A stretch of 64,000 bases of DNA from Climacium dendroides (lineage: Eukaryota; Streptophyta; Bryopsida; Hypnales; Climaciaceae), in the NCBI GenBank assembly GCA_950106755.1, contig OX467082.1:30504001-30568000 (forward strand), read 5' to 3'. A program made the translations under genes and the position numbers. Within the stretch, counting starts at the first letter, position 1, and each line of letters begins with the position of its first letter. The notes below the pieces were generated by a model, which saw only the letters and a program-made list of their open reading frames with translations, was not told where the DNA came from and searched no databases. This document shows, piece by piece, positions 23,150-34,896 of the stretch.

Positions 23150-23245
23150 TTCCTGCCCGAATTCCGAAATGGGGTCCGGACCGTCCGTCCGTCCCGTCCG
23201 TTTTTTCTGTCCGTTTGGGACGTCCGATGACCCCAACCCGCCCGA
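23150..23245 (+). repeat. CCGTCCGT simple-sequence block
   Basis: CCGTCC is repeated several times around 23175-23225, including GGACCGTCCGTCCGTCCCG. It looks like a fragment of a GC-rich retroelement or another satellite. No function is seen. Confidence 0.5.
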
Positions 23246-23249
23246 TGTG

Positions 23250-24339
23250 ACAACCTAGAAAATAGTATACTGTATATGTGTATTTTTTAAAACAATATTT
23301 TATGAAGGGGGTGGAGGAGGATAATTTTGGAGGACATGCAAGTGTGTCTTCTTAAGATTGAGATAACTGAGTAGTTCATGTTTATATTTTTCCACAAAAA
23401 AAAGAAGATTTTACTACAAAAGAGAAGTACAACAAACTGGAGTAGGTGAGTATTTTATTCCAAGGGTTATCAAAATTTGTGGGTTCCCAAAACTTAACTT
23501 GCAAAATCTGGATTTTTGATCTGGGCTCACTTAGAGTGTTCATTAAAAACCACATGTGAACGAGGTGAACAAAACTTTGGACCCCTATATAAATTTTTGA
23601 ATTTTAAATAAAATGAAATGAAAAAATATGAATAGATTTTTCTACTTTGAAAGTTTATGTTTTGAATTATTGATCTTTTATTTGTTAATAGTAATTAATT
23701 ACAAATTTATGAAGTAAAAAGATATACTATAGAACTAAAAAATAACTTTCACACCCCTGTATTATATAAAAAAAAATTATTTAAAAAATGAACAAAAAAT
23801 TCCTAAAAATAATTCTCTATTGAAAGCTCATTTTGAGTTGAATATTAATGCAATGGTCATCTAAATGTGTTCTCTAAAATATTTGAGTTAAAAAAATATG
23901 TCATTTTAGTGTATTTTTAACCTCTTCTAGAAATCATTCCATATTTTATTTGAGTTTGAAATTTTGGGAGTAGAATCCTATAGTAATTAGTAAACAATTC
24001 TCAAATTTTGAAGTTAAAATTACAATTTATTAGAAACCACTTGTTTGCACGTGGTTTGTTGTAGTAGAATTAAGTGCACCCCCCGAGATTGTAGTGTGAT
24101 TGACCACTATTACATAGCCTCTGTCTTTAATGTTGGCTATCATGAAACTAATGTTACCTATCAAGTTTGAATGCTCTTGTCACCACTTCCTACAAGAGTG
24201 ACAACAAGAGTCTTCCACAAGCGTTCCCTTCATAAACTGTACTATTTTAATACATTTTGACCAACTTCCCTCTATTTTATCTTTCAGTGCCCCTCCTCCC
24301 TAATGCCAAGGGTTATACATACCTTTGGTTCTATAGGTT
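23250..24339. other. AT-rich stretch left of the Mutator-like element
   Basis: No gene or defined repeat is seen. Confidence 0.4.
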
Positions 24340-26465
24340 GGGTTTAAGGTAAGATGTTAAGTGTCCCCCTTCGAGTAAAAGGAGGGCCTCCGTGGTAGGC
24401 AGAGTGGGCCTTGCCTTGCTCGGCCACCAACTCCATCCTCCTTTTCCTCTGTCCTTGCATCCCCATGTCTTCAATCTCTCATCCCTAAGTTCTTCTGTCC
24501 ACTCCAACCACCTTCTACTCTAGCCATCCCTCGAAGACCTAACCCTAAGTTCTAGATCGCATTTGTGAAGTTAGATGTTTAGCCTCATTTGCATACTTTC
24601 AATCTTGTAGCCTTCATTGTTTCTTTTTGCATAAATTTTTGACTTTAAAGGACGCAATCCCCATGACCAAAGTAGTTACCAAAATGTTTGGATTATTGAA
24701 CCAATAGGTGCATTTTTTGTTTCTACCAATAAATAGTCAAGTCATCCATTAGCCACTTTTCAGCCTTTAACGTTGTTAAAAGGATAATATTTCTTTTCAA
24801 ATGCAAAGAGAATTTTTTTTTGAGGATTATTGTTTTTCATTGGAACATTTTAAAATAAATAGCCCCATTGATAGCAATTTCTTAAGAAAATGATTAGTTT
24901 TTATAAAAAGATTATTTTTTTATAAAATGATTTTGTTAAGAATTTTTTTTAAAACCCTAACCTCAAATCAATGAAAATTATATATCATACAATAACTTTT
25001 TAATCATGCATTCAAAAGTTTTGAAAATTGTTGGGACTTAAAGCTACTCCTCTAGCACATTTTGTGTGAAAATTTCAAAGACAAAAAAATAAAAATTTCA
25101 TTTGTAGTGAATTGCCTAAAATTTCTATGTTTCCAAAAAACAATGTTTGGTCTTTTAGGGGTTAAAAAAATTTGACTTCAATTATGTCAAAAATAGAAGA
25201 CAAAATTAAATTTTCAATAGTTTTAAGATAGGATTCAAGCACACTACTTTCAACCATGACATTGTTCCAATAAGCACTTGGGGAAGTCACTCCACAAAAA
25301 GTAGAAAACCACGTGAATTAAACTATAGGGTGCATTTTATTAGCTTGCATTTAATTCTTGAATCATCATTATATGTAAAATAGGATATTGGAAAATCTCT
25401 TGATTTAAAAAATAGATAAAAATTAGTGTGGATAAAATTAGAGAAGAAAAAAAATTAGGATGAGTATAATCCCTGATCTTTTTAATAGAAGAATGAAAAA
25501 GAATATGTTCTTAACCATTTAATGCTTTGGATAGTGTAGCTAGATTTATTGAATTTTAGGGACTTCTCTACAAAGATTGATACCAACAAAATAAAATGAA
25601 TTAAAGTAGAAATTAACTATACAATTGTATTCTCATTTGGAGTGAAGATATTTTGTCAAAATTAGAGAATCATTCAATGGTGGAATTGAAAGATCATAGT
25701 GTGAATGTGTGATCATATTGGCAACTTGTTATATATTGAAGTGTTTATAAATTAAAAGTTCATAGTAACAAATTTCATATCTAGGGGCCTATAAATTGTA
25801 AGATAATGATCTTTTCACACCAACATCTTCAAATTAAATGTTTTAGTAAGTGTAATATGAAATGTCAATTACATAATAGTGTTCAAGAAATTAAGGGTTA
25901 AATGGTTAATCAATTATTGTTTGTTTCATGTCACTTTTTAGCTTAATCCTAATATTTTTATGTACATTGCATGCTTTCATGCCAAACACTCATCCTAAAA
26001 TCCTTCATTATTAAACAAAATAAAATTCCTAAAGTTTATAAGTACTATAGCATGCCAAGAATCGAACTAGATTTTCATTTATAATTACCTATATAGTGCT
26101 TAAAATTGAGACCAAGTAGCTTTTTTCTACTAAAAAGGTCCTTCAAAATCATGATTACTAGGTAAATAGACCCCAAATAAATATATGGTTAATGCACATG
26201 GTTACAAAACATAAAGGGAAGTGACCTCCCCCAAAATAAGCAAACTAAATCATGTCAAACTTTCTATTTCTTAAAATTATTGGAATTCAATTCACATACA
26301 AATCCAACATTAAATTACTTAATAAATTTCATAAAAATTCAATACTTATACCATTTCAAAATATTGTCTATGCATAATATTTGTAGCCATATAATATGAA
26401 GGCTAAACTTGTGCCTAACATGTTGTCAATGATATATTATTTTTTAACCCTCATAGACTTGGGTT

Positions 26466-29400
26466 CTAAGAACCCTTTCGTTGTATCAAACTATCATCAC
26501 CAGGCAATTCAAGGAAGGACCAAGTACTATTGAACCCTCCTATGTTGGCAACCCCCCGTGCCACCATGCCGTTATACTTTTCTAAAATGGCTTGAAGATC
26601 AACTATCAAATGATCATGCAAATTAAATTCATCTACTAGTGTCAAGAGGTCTTTGAAAATAACATGAGGATTAGGCCTAACAACCCCACACACTTGATGA
26701 TCTTTCTCTTTGGCGACTCATTTGGCAGACTATGGGCTCTTCTTCATTAGAATGAACATCCATTGGTTCTATGTTGTTATCAATGAAGACCGGGATATTT
26801 GCAAGAGAATACTTTACACTCAATGAAGATAATCCTTGCAACAAAGGGGTTTCTTTATCAACACCATGTCGAGTTCTTACTTCCCTTACAATTAATCCAT
26901 CTTCTATGTTTAGATGGAGCATCTTAAATACTTTAATAGAATGTTTGCAGATCATCAATTGGACAATTGCATTGAGTCCATTCTGAATCAAGGAAATGCA
27001 CCATCCAAACCTTTGGTTTATTGTTGACTAAGGCCACCAAAGCTATGTTCTCACCATCTGGATAGAGTAGGATGTGTGAGTCTAGAACAGACTTCGCATG
27101 AATGATGGCAGATGCTACTATGAACTTTTGTCGATTATTTCTTATAAATTCAAACTTCTTAAAGTGTATATTGTATTAGTAATGTGATATAACATCTCCA
27201 ACCTAATGATAAATTAACCATTCCATATGTCTATTGTTGAATTTTTCCTTTGCAAAGTATAAAATGCTCTTCAAATTTCCATGATAGGGTTTGATAGTTG
27301 TATTTGTATTTTGACCTACATGAGGGAGGTTTTGATATTTGGTACACCACATCTTGGCTTTATCACGCCAATGATCTACTATGTATTTCATGAATACTAT
27401 AGCTAACAATTGTGTTGAAGCAAGATAATCTAATTGTTGATGTGCCCACTCATATGAAAATTGTCATCTGACATTTCCTTTCCATACATAATATCCCCTA
27501 GTGCCTTGAGAACGAATGCTCTTTCTTTAACTATTCTAATCTTCTTCATTGCGTTTTTGGCCCAACTTTTTCATACATGCCAAAGGTACAAAAAAATCCT
27601 TGCTTTAGGCCACATCAATCTACATCACAATAAAGAATAAAAAGGCAAGTTAGAATAAAGAAAGAGCGTTGTAGAGAATGAGTAGAATAAAATATGTGGT
27701 AGGAACTAAAAGAATTTGTTAAACTAATCCAAAAATATTTATCTTGACTTGTGTATTGTTTACAATGATTGCGCTTGGTGCCCATCCTAGAGCCTCAAAC
27801 TGCACTCTGTCTTTCAGTTCTTGTAGAACAGTTTGCAACTCTTTTTCGAGTGTTTTGGAAATAATGAAAAAATCAACTAGTGTTCCATTTCGCCATTTGT
27901 CAAAGACTATAATTATATATAGTAGATACTACATGAACATTAAGGAAGATTGTAAGAATTTTTGTAACAAATAAACATTACATTATAATCATTTCATAAT
28001 ATGCAAAAAAATAAAAGAATTGTATTGAAAATATAGTAGCTTACTCTAGTTTCAGTAGTACCAAATGTAGCATCCAATGCAAGTGGACTTCCTTGACCGT
28101 GTTTTACCATCATTTCTAGTTGCTACTCCATTTGTATTCCTAGTGTAAATGGGGCATCATCTTAAACTGCTATATTCAAGTCTAGCAATGCATGCTCCTT
28201 GTAGTAGAAAACACTTGTTGAATTTTCTTTCACCCTCATACTTACACTCACAAGATCATTAAGGTGTTTTTGCCAAAGCTCCATGGTTTGCTTATTAGAC
28301 AAGTTGCACACGTCGTGGGGCATTACAAAAATGTCTCAAAATCGCCATATCATGCACATTTGCTTTATGTTGGGCCATCACTTGGGATGGTGATAGTCCT
28401 AGATTCAACATTGTGTACAAGCACCTTTTTATATCATCAAAAAGATTGCTACCCATGGCATGACGAAATCCTCCTATAGTACTTCCGTGACAATACTCTC
28501 CCTCCTTGTTGACATATTCTATTTGACAATAGATAATTTGGCAAAGATTGTTGTCCAAGTATGGTTGTTTTGTAATGAAAGACCATTGGTATCCATGCTT
28601 AATAGACATTCTAGATTGAGTCTTCCCTATGTATTTTTTCTTGCTTCCCAAGGTATTATGTATTTTAAATGTGTCATATTCCAAAATGACTTTTTTCCCT
28701 CTTTGCTTTGTTTTTCTTCAATCTTCTTGCACTTCTTTTGGGTAGAATGCAATAGGGCTTCCATATCTTGGGATACTACTCCAAAGTGGTCTTTAGGACC
28801 AAAATGACACCTATATTTGTGCAAAAAAATTCAAAAATGAATTGTAGAAACAAAAATAAAATGTAGAATAGTGGAATTGTTATTAATATTGTCATATTTA
28901 ATAAGTTTATGTGTTTAATAAAACAAATGATGATGTATTACTTTATAATAAATGAAGAAGCATCCTAAACACAAGTTGGACAACAAATTATACAAACTAT
29001 AGGTGCATTTTTTTGCATTTTCATATGAACTTGATGATAATATATCATCACACCATTATAGTGTTCAACACAATTGTTTTGTGATAGTAATTTTTTTCAT
29101 CTAACAAGTGACCATCCAATTCAATAATAGTCCTACTTTCACAATTTATTTTTTTATTTTTTCATAATAGTTGAGCATTTCAAACAATCACCAATTTTTA
29201 ATTTGTTATAATTTTTGTTATACAAAACTTTAATCTACAATGAGAATAATATTTTGAACATTATACATGTCATTCAAATTGATGTTTATTGAATAGCTAA
29301 AGGCATTTTTACTATAAAGAAGAATGCAAATTTACATAGTTTTTAAATGAATTTAAACAAAACTAATAAAAAAAGTCTATGACACCAATTTTTTTGGGTA

Positions 29401-30566
29401 GAGATAATGAAACCATAAACTTTTAATTCTTTCAAAGTTGAAAATTGCAAAAATGAACAATTATGTTGAGATCACACTTCTATAGTACAATTACATATAT
29501 AATTATTATTCTATTTTATATTTAATTTAAAATAATTAAAATAATTATTTTTATTGTTGAATGATTATATTGTAGTACACCTACACCATTTATATATTTT
29601 TATATATTAGTCCAATTTATATATTTATTTCCACTCTCAACCAATGGTTTAGAAAAGTTAATAGTACTTAAGTGAAATCATCAAGAAGAATCCAATGCAG
29701 AAAAAAACACATATTGGTTACCTTGTATTTAAGTATTTTCAAGAAAAAAAATGTTGAATTTTTGAAAATAGTTAATACATTTCAAAGTAACTAATATAAA
29801 TGTAAATCTACAAGCAAACAAACATAAGTATAAGAAGGAATCATCCAAATGAATCTAAAAGTGCACTTTAGTGTGATAAAAAATGACTTGTAGAAACCAA
29901 AAGAAAATGTAAAATGGTGGAAGTATTATTGATATCATTATACTTAATAAATTCATATGGTTCCACAAACAAGATATGATGTATTACCTCATCACTTTGG
30001 AGTCACTATTTGCTCAAGGTTTTAGCAAAGTTCGAGGTTTGTTGACCTTCACAGTTTCCTTGATAAATTTGTATGGAAAATTTTCATTATTTTATTCACT
30101 AGCTACAAAATCCTCTAGCTAGCTCCATGGAATGACAATAATCTTGGAGTCACCATAAATCCCTTTATTTGAAGTCCTATGAGCCTTCCAAATCAAATCT
30201 TCCCATTGAAATGGTCCAATAGGTGGATGTTGGACAGTCTCAGCCAATGCACAAATCAATGTAATTTCCCTCTGAGGAAGATGTGGTTCTTCTTCATTGT
30301 CATTGATTTAACTATGTGTAGGTTAGATTTTAGAATATCATGGTGGTCCATGAATATCTTCTCGCCCATCTCTAGCTACACTTCACTCTATTTTTTTCCT
30401 TGATACAATAGGATCCATGGCATTCTATAATAAATCATTACCTACATGTATAATTTCATAGGGATTCAATTTTGGAGTATATCCATTGTCAAAGCCAACC
30501 ATATAGCTAGTATCCTCCTCATAATCACGGTGGTGACCTTCAAACACTCCTTTTCTTTTTTCTGCT
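26466..30566 (-). pseudogene. Decayed MULE transposase (DDE domain plus SWIM zinc finger)
   Basis: Pieces in order on the minus strand: an acidic N-terminal segment near 30560 (GHHRDYEEDTSY), an EDFVAS..FPYKFIKETVK segment near 30080, YRCHFGPKDHFGVV at about 28810, GGFRHAMGSNLFDDIKRC near 28450, the strand-and-DDE block APFTLGIQME then LALDATFGTTE near 28080, VFDKWRNG and ALGWAPSAIIVNN near 27760-27880, KNAMKKIRIVKERA near 27540, WCTKYQNLPHVGQNTNTTIK near 27340, and a SWIM-like CNCP then ICKHSIKVFKML near 26950. These are family hallmarks of plant MULE transposases. Breaks include in-frame stops near 28164, 28122 and 27568, a frame change inside the SWIM motif near 26955 and another near 26690. 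The position of the second catalytic Asp reads Asn (VNN). Segments are separated by introns or insertions. Confidence 0.85.
28824..29985. repeat. Direct ~120-bp duplication inside the MULE
   Basis: The segments 28824-28946 and 29862-29985 are similar in the same orientation (TGTAGAAAC, AAAATGTARAATRGTGGAA, ATGATGTATTAC). They flank about 0.9 kb of AT-rich filler without coding features. This could be an unequal duplication or relics of an insertion that separates the N-terminal transposase exons from the rest. Confidence 0.5.
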
Positions 30567-30750
30567 ATTGTCAAATCTTAAAACTTAAAACCAAATAAGA
30601 ATCCCTTGCTTGCAATAATGTAAATGAAATTCAAAGGCAAGTTTCACATTGCAAAGTAAATGCAAAGTATACATGTCTCTTGTGGGCCTATGAATACATG
30701 ATCTTTTTGTCTCTCAAAACCTTAATGTGTACCATGATAAAATTGTAGTA

Positions 30751-30854
30751 TACAAATCAACACACTTATTGCAATACACAAATCAACACACTTATTGCAA
30801 TATACAAATCATAACACTTATTGCAATATATAAATTATAACACTTATTGCAATA
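30751..30854 (+). repeat. 26-bp tandem repeat, four copies
   Basis: The unit TACAAATCAACACACTTATT plus GCAATA is repeated four times, with changes concentrated in the last two units (TCATAACAC, TTATAACAC). It abuts the miniature element at 30861. Confidence 0.85.
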
Positions 30855-30860
30855 ATGTAT

Positions 30861-31187
30861 ATATGGGGAATTTCATTAAAATGACGATATTCCATGTGCC
30901 ATTTTCACAGTGTGCCATTCCCACAGTTTAGACCGGGCGGTTTGAAATCTATTAGTGTCCTAAATTTATAAACCCTATACCACTATTAGATGTATTAAAT
31001 CTAGGAAAGATGTAGATTTCAGATCAATCAGTTTAAAAAATCTATATATTTCCTAGATTTTAGATATCTAATAATGGTATAGATCTCAAAAATCTAGGAC
31101 ACTAGTAGAATTCAGACCGCCCGGTCTGAACTGTGAAAATGCCAAAGTCACAGAATAATCGCCATTTTAATGAAATTCCCCATATAT
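30861..31187. mobile_element. Full-length foldback miniature element, ~327 bp
   Basis: The ends are ATATGGGGAATTTCATTAAA and its complement. Homology continues almost to the centre, with arms of about 140 bp each: GACCGGGCGGT, ATTAGTGTCCTA, ATTATTAGAT and AATCTAGGAAA all recur inverted. The flanks are TATATA-type and palindromic, so the duplication length is ambiguous. The element lies inside the right part of the MULE and is therefore younger. A transcript through it would form a long hairpin suited to small-RNA processing. Confidence 0.82.
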
Positions 31188-31814
31188 GAAATATAAAGGC
31201 AAGTTTCACATTGAAATGATCATGAACAAAACAAGGATAGAAATTATTATTGAAGAGAGACTTTATTAGACCATCTAGATTAAAAACTCCATCACACAAC
31301 AATCTCAAAAGCTTGAAATATAAAAAAAAAACAATTCAAAAAGAATCAAGTGCATATTTGCTCACCTTAACTAATGCAACCACAATAGTGAGGAATAGAA
31401 CAAGCAATGTAGAACAAGCAATGTAGAACAATAACTCGGAACAAGAGGTTTGGAGCCTTGTATTCAACGACATAATCTGTAAACTCAAGTGTAAAGTTGC
31501 TGGAATAATAGGTAGAATCCGCTTGAAGTGGAAGGGAGGAAGCAGCAACTGTATGGAGAGGGGAGGGACAGGAGCAACAATTGTAAGAGACGGATGAGAG
31601 GGGCTAAGGATGGAAAGAACAAAAAATGAAGGGGTGAAGGACAAAGGGGCAAAGGACAAAAGGACAGAGGACAAGGGAAAGTGAGGAAGAAGGGATAGAG
31701 CTAGTGATTAGGAGTTGTTGGCCGGAAGTAGGTGGCAAAGTAGGGCCCACTTTGCCTGCCATAGAGTCCCTCTTTTTACTCAAAGGGGATACTTAATGTC
31801 TCGCGGGTTTAATA

Positions 31815-31954
31815 GTGGGCTTCCATGTGGAGTCGAGGGCCGGTGGAGCTTGCGGGTTTTGGGTCAAATGGGCTTCTCTATTTTTCAAGAGTACCCATTT
31901 GATTGATGATTAGCAGACTCTACCGGCCCTTGACTTCACATGGAAGTCCACCCT
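31815..31954. repeat. Inverted repeat abutting the MULE target duplication
   Basis: GTGGGCTTCCATGTGGAGTC at the left is matched inverted by GACTTCACATGGAAGTCCAC at the right, and the arms extend through GAGGGCCGGTGGAG / CTCTACCGGCCC. An inner pair, TCAAATGGG and CCCATTTGA, adds a second stem. It begins two bases after the 9-bp duplication. It may be a small foldback element or part of the target locus. Confidence 0.6.
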
Positions 31955-31955
31955 A

Positions 31956-32476
31956 ACTCTAGAAAGACAAGCAAATAAGCATGAGCCCAGAAGCACAAAG
32001 TACTCTAATAAGACACGTGGTTTGAGGAAACCATCTATCTCAAATAAGGTAAGATTCAAAATGGTAAAGCAAATGCATTCAAAAGGTGTCCTCGACACTA
32101 CAAATGAACAATGGTTAACTTATGATTTGAAGCCCAAAGATACCTAAATTAATGTGTGCAACTCAATTACAATACATTTGTATGCATCAGTAATGACAAA
32201 GTAGGCAAGAGTGAAGTATAATAGTAGATGTGTATGAATCATGAGAACAAAGAAATTTGTATTGTGGATCACTGAAATAGCTCAATGTTGAAGTGAATAA
32301 GGCTTGTAAGTGAGACTTCTATGAGTCCAAATCTCAAATTCGAAACTCCAAACCTTGCATTCACCACTTGAGTTGCATCTGAAGCTTTTGTGCTTGCTCA
32401 TTTGGTGGCCTTCACGCCATATTCACTGCAACATAATCAACATGATAGTATTCATGATGCACAATAAACACTAATA
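31956..32476. other. Intergenic stretch
   Basis: No gene or repeat is recognised. Confidence 0.4.
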
Positions 32477-32803
32477 AGGGAGGAGGTTCTAAAAGTGCAT
32501 AGGTTCTTAAATCACCCGCCTCTTCAAAAGTACACTATTTGTACATGTTGCTTTTTCATAGCCTTTAGCAATGTACAAATAATGTACACTTTTGGAGGTG
32601 GGCAAATTTAGAGCCCTATGCCATTTCAACTTCAAAAGTTCATAACTAATTCCACCAAGCTCCATAAAATATGAAACAACTTGGATTAGATGCCAATTTT
32701 ACTTGTTTTTAAAAAAAAAATTATTGAAAAATATTTCAAGAAGCTTCACCTCCCCCAAAGTTAGTTTAAATTCTTAAGTGGTTGATTTATGGACCTCCTA
32801 CCT
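32477..32803 (-). mobile_element. AGG-family miniature element (copy 3), 327 bp
   Basis: It starts TA-AGGGAGGAGGTTC and ends GGACCTCCTACCT-TA, inverted repeats matching at about 10 of 13 bases with TA on both sides. The inside contains an internal hairpin (CACTATTTGTACATG ... CATTGCTAAAGG-type, then GTACAAATAATGTACAC) and the blocks CTTCAAAAGTTCATAACTAA and TATGAAACAACTTGG shared with copies at 4341, 15401 and 47111. It is the best-preserved copy and can serve as reference for the family. Confidence 0.82.
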
Positions 32804-32805
32804 TA

Positions 32806-33538
32806 GCATAACATTTAGTAGTATACACAATCATTACCTTCATTTTGCAATAGATGGTGTAGAATATTCTACACCCAATAGTATTTCATTAGTAGTTAAG
32901 AAGACAAGTGTAGGCTCAATGTGATGAGCAAAGTGTGAAGGTGAAAAGCGGTCTATATAAAGGCTACTACATGTTACGAGGCCAATCTGATTCTTGCAAT
33001 ATGCATACACCTTGCATATATACACAGAAATTGTGGCTATAAAGGATATAATTTTCAATCACCTCTTGTAGAGTACATTGGGTAGTTAAGAAAAAGAATT
33101 ATAGTCGTGATGAACAGTTGTAGAAATTCTCTTCTCAAGGTACTTGCCCAACCTTGCAATTGCCATGGACCCATGGACACCTTTACCCTTGTGAATGTGC
33201 TTATTAATGGCTTGGACGAATTCAATGAACAACTATTGTCTCTCTCAACAATGAATGTACACCAATGACATATTCCACTACTCACTGCACTTCCAAATTG
33301 CATTCTCCAATGTTTTGAATACACCATATTTTGAAAATAAACTTGACTATATTAAAAAAAATAATATTGTAGGTACTTAAACCCTATAAGTATGCTAGAA
33401 TACAATACTTGTGTGCTATTATTAAAAATCTTTCCTTCTTGAATAATCCAAATGACTTCAATGAAGAAGGCAATATACATTGATCACTCTCCTATCCCCC
33501 CAATGTACTCTAAAAATTGTGAATTAAATGAATTGGCC
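32806..33538. other. Intergenic stretch with a short unrecognised open frame
   Basis: A minus-strand frame at 33055-33327 is open for about 90 codons and includes WRMQFGSAVSSGICHWC. It may be a relic of a transposon protein, but no family is recognised and no gene is called. Confidence 0.3.
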
Positions 33539-33709
33539 CACTAGAAGAAAAATGTGTCCGGCACAATGGCTACTATGCAACTAGTGTCCTATACAACTAT
33601 CCTATGACTATAAGACCTCTCTATTAGCACTAGCTTTAAAGTAATTGTTTTATGTTGTTGTTTTATTCCATTGATACATTATTTTAGTTGCAAAGTAGTC
33701 AATCTATAG

Positions 33710-33831
33710 CATGGTTGTCATACTAGACAAGTTACTATTCATCAAATGTACCTCTCAAGTACATTTGATGAATAATAACTTGTCCTACATGACAAAAAAT
33801 GAATAGTAACTTGTCTAGTATGACAACCATG
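33710..33831. mobile_element. hAT-type miniature element, 122 bp, 33-bp perfect ends
   Basis: The first 33 bases, starting CATGGTTGTCATACTAGAC, are matched perfectly inverted by the last 33. The flanks are identical 8-mers, ATCTATAG at 33702-33709 and 33832-33839, the duplication length of hAT transposons. The interior is a further inverted pair built from the same CAAGTTACTATTCAT sequence. Perfect arms and duplication indicate a recent insertion into the CACTA element. Confidence 0.9.
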
Positions 33832-33973
33832 ATCTATAGTTGCAAAAAACAATTAGGAAACAACTAGGAAAAGATTGCAATTGTAAAATGACCATAGTTG
33901 TTTCCTAGTGGCTTTCTAGTTGTTTTTAGGTCGCTTTCTTGTCATACATTAATTGTTTTTTAGTCATTTCTTA

Positions 33974-34137
33974 CAATATTAGAAAATTTAGCTTTTTTTA
34001 TTGATTTGGTTGTATAGATTTGATTCACTTTTCTATTGATTTGAAGAGTGATTTGTTGATTTGGATAGAAATCAATAGAAAAGTACACCAAATGAATGCG
34101 ACTAAATCAACAAAAAAAACTAATCTTTCTAGTAGTG
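33974..34137. mobile_element. Degenerate CACTA-like miniature element inside the larger one
   Basis: The right end TTTCTAGTAGTG resembles CACTA termini, and its complement extended (CACTACTAGAAAGATTAG, then TTTTTTTTGTTGATTTAG) aligns with the left start CAATATTAGAAAATTTAGCT and TTTTTTATTGATTTGG. Arms are about 40 bp with several mismatches. No target duplication is visible. Confidence 0.5.
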
Positions 34138-34896
34138 AAGCTAGTCGTTTTTGAGTCACTTTTTAAGTTGTACACTAGTTGTTTCCTAGTTGCTTTCAAA
34201 GTTTATTCTCATTTGCCTTATATCAATTGTCCCATATTAATTGTAAAGAGTACCATTAGGTTGGACATATAAGACTTATAAGTTGTAGTCTTATACAATG
34301 AATTTTGTTGATTTAATTTTTAGATTTTTAGGATTTATAGATTTCTATGGAATATAGATTTTTAAAATTTGTAGATTTCTACAATTTGTAGAAATCAGAA
34401 AATATTTATAATTCAAGAAATTTTAAAATCTATAAAATTGTAAGGTTTGCTAAATTAATGAAATCTATTAAATATCAATATTTGAATTTTTGAAATCTAG
34501 GAAGAAGGTAGATCTGAAATTTTAAAATCTAAAAAAAGTTAGATTTGAAATTCTAAAATATAGAAAAAAATTAGATCTGAAATCTAAAAATATAGAAAAA
34601 GGTAGATCCGAAATTCTAAAATCTAGAAAAGGTTAGTTCTTAACTTTTGTAATCTACAAATCATTGAGATTAATAATTTAAAATCTATAAATATACAAGT
34701 TGCAAATAAGTTGCAAATGAGTCAGAAACAAGATATGACTTTTGCAATTGGTATACTTTTTTCCTAGCTTTTAGGGTGTTCACTGCGACTAGAGGTCTCC
34801 AAATTATCACTAGTTGCAAACTAGTTACATATGTCCTATACAACTGAAAAACTAGTTGAATAGTGTAGTTGCAAAACCCTTCATTTTCTTCTAGTG

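Larger units (their letters stand above)
24349..31804 (-). mobile_element. Mutator-like DNA transposon (MULE), 7.46 kb, with terminal inverted repeats
   Basis: The two ends match in inverted orientation: the left end reads GTAAGATGTTAAGTGTCCCC, then GAGTAAAAGGAGGGCCTCC, then GGCAGAGTGGGCC; the complement of the right end reads GCGAGACATTAAGTATCCCC, GAGTAAAAAGAGGGACTC and GGCAAAGTGGGCC. The match is strong for about 65 bp and fades over the next 100. The flanks are GGGTTTAAG (24340-24348) and GGGTTTAAT (31805-31813), a 9-bp target duplication with one difference, the length typical of Mutator. The interior carries a broken minus-strand transposase (26466-30566) plus later insertions. End and duplication divergence show that it is old and no longer mobile on its own. 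Confidence 0.88.
33539..34896. mobile_element. Non-autonomous CACTA element, 1358 bp, with GCC duplication
   Basis: It begins CACTAGAAGAAAAATG and ends CATTTTCTTCTAGTG. The flanking trinucleotides are both GCC (33536-33538 and 34897-34899), the 3-bp duplication expected for CACTA elements. Subterminal regions carry many copies of CTAGTTG or its complement (for example near 33565, 33850, 33900, 34180 and 34800-34860), the arrangement that CACTA transposases bind. There is no coding region. The interior holds a hAT-type element (33710-33831) and a second CACTA-like relic (33974-34137). Confidence 0.88.

Noticed and set aside
28824..29985. Direct repeats considered as LTRs of a retrotransposon inside the MULE
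   Set aside because: The repeats are only ~120 bp and lack TG..CA ends, and the interior has no primer-binding site, polypurine tract or coding remains.
31336..31674. 112-codon minus-strand frame near the MULE end
   Set aside because: It falls within the pyrimidine-rich terminal region of the element, which produces Ser/Leu/Pro-rich chance peptides.
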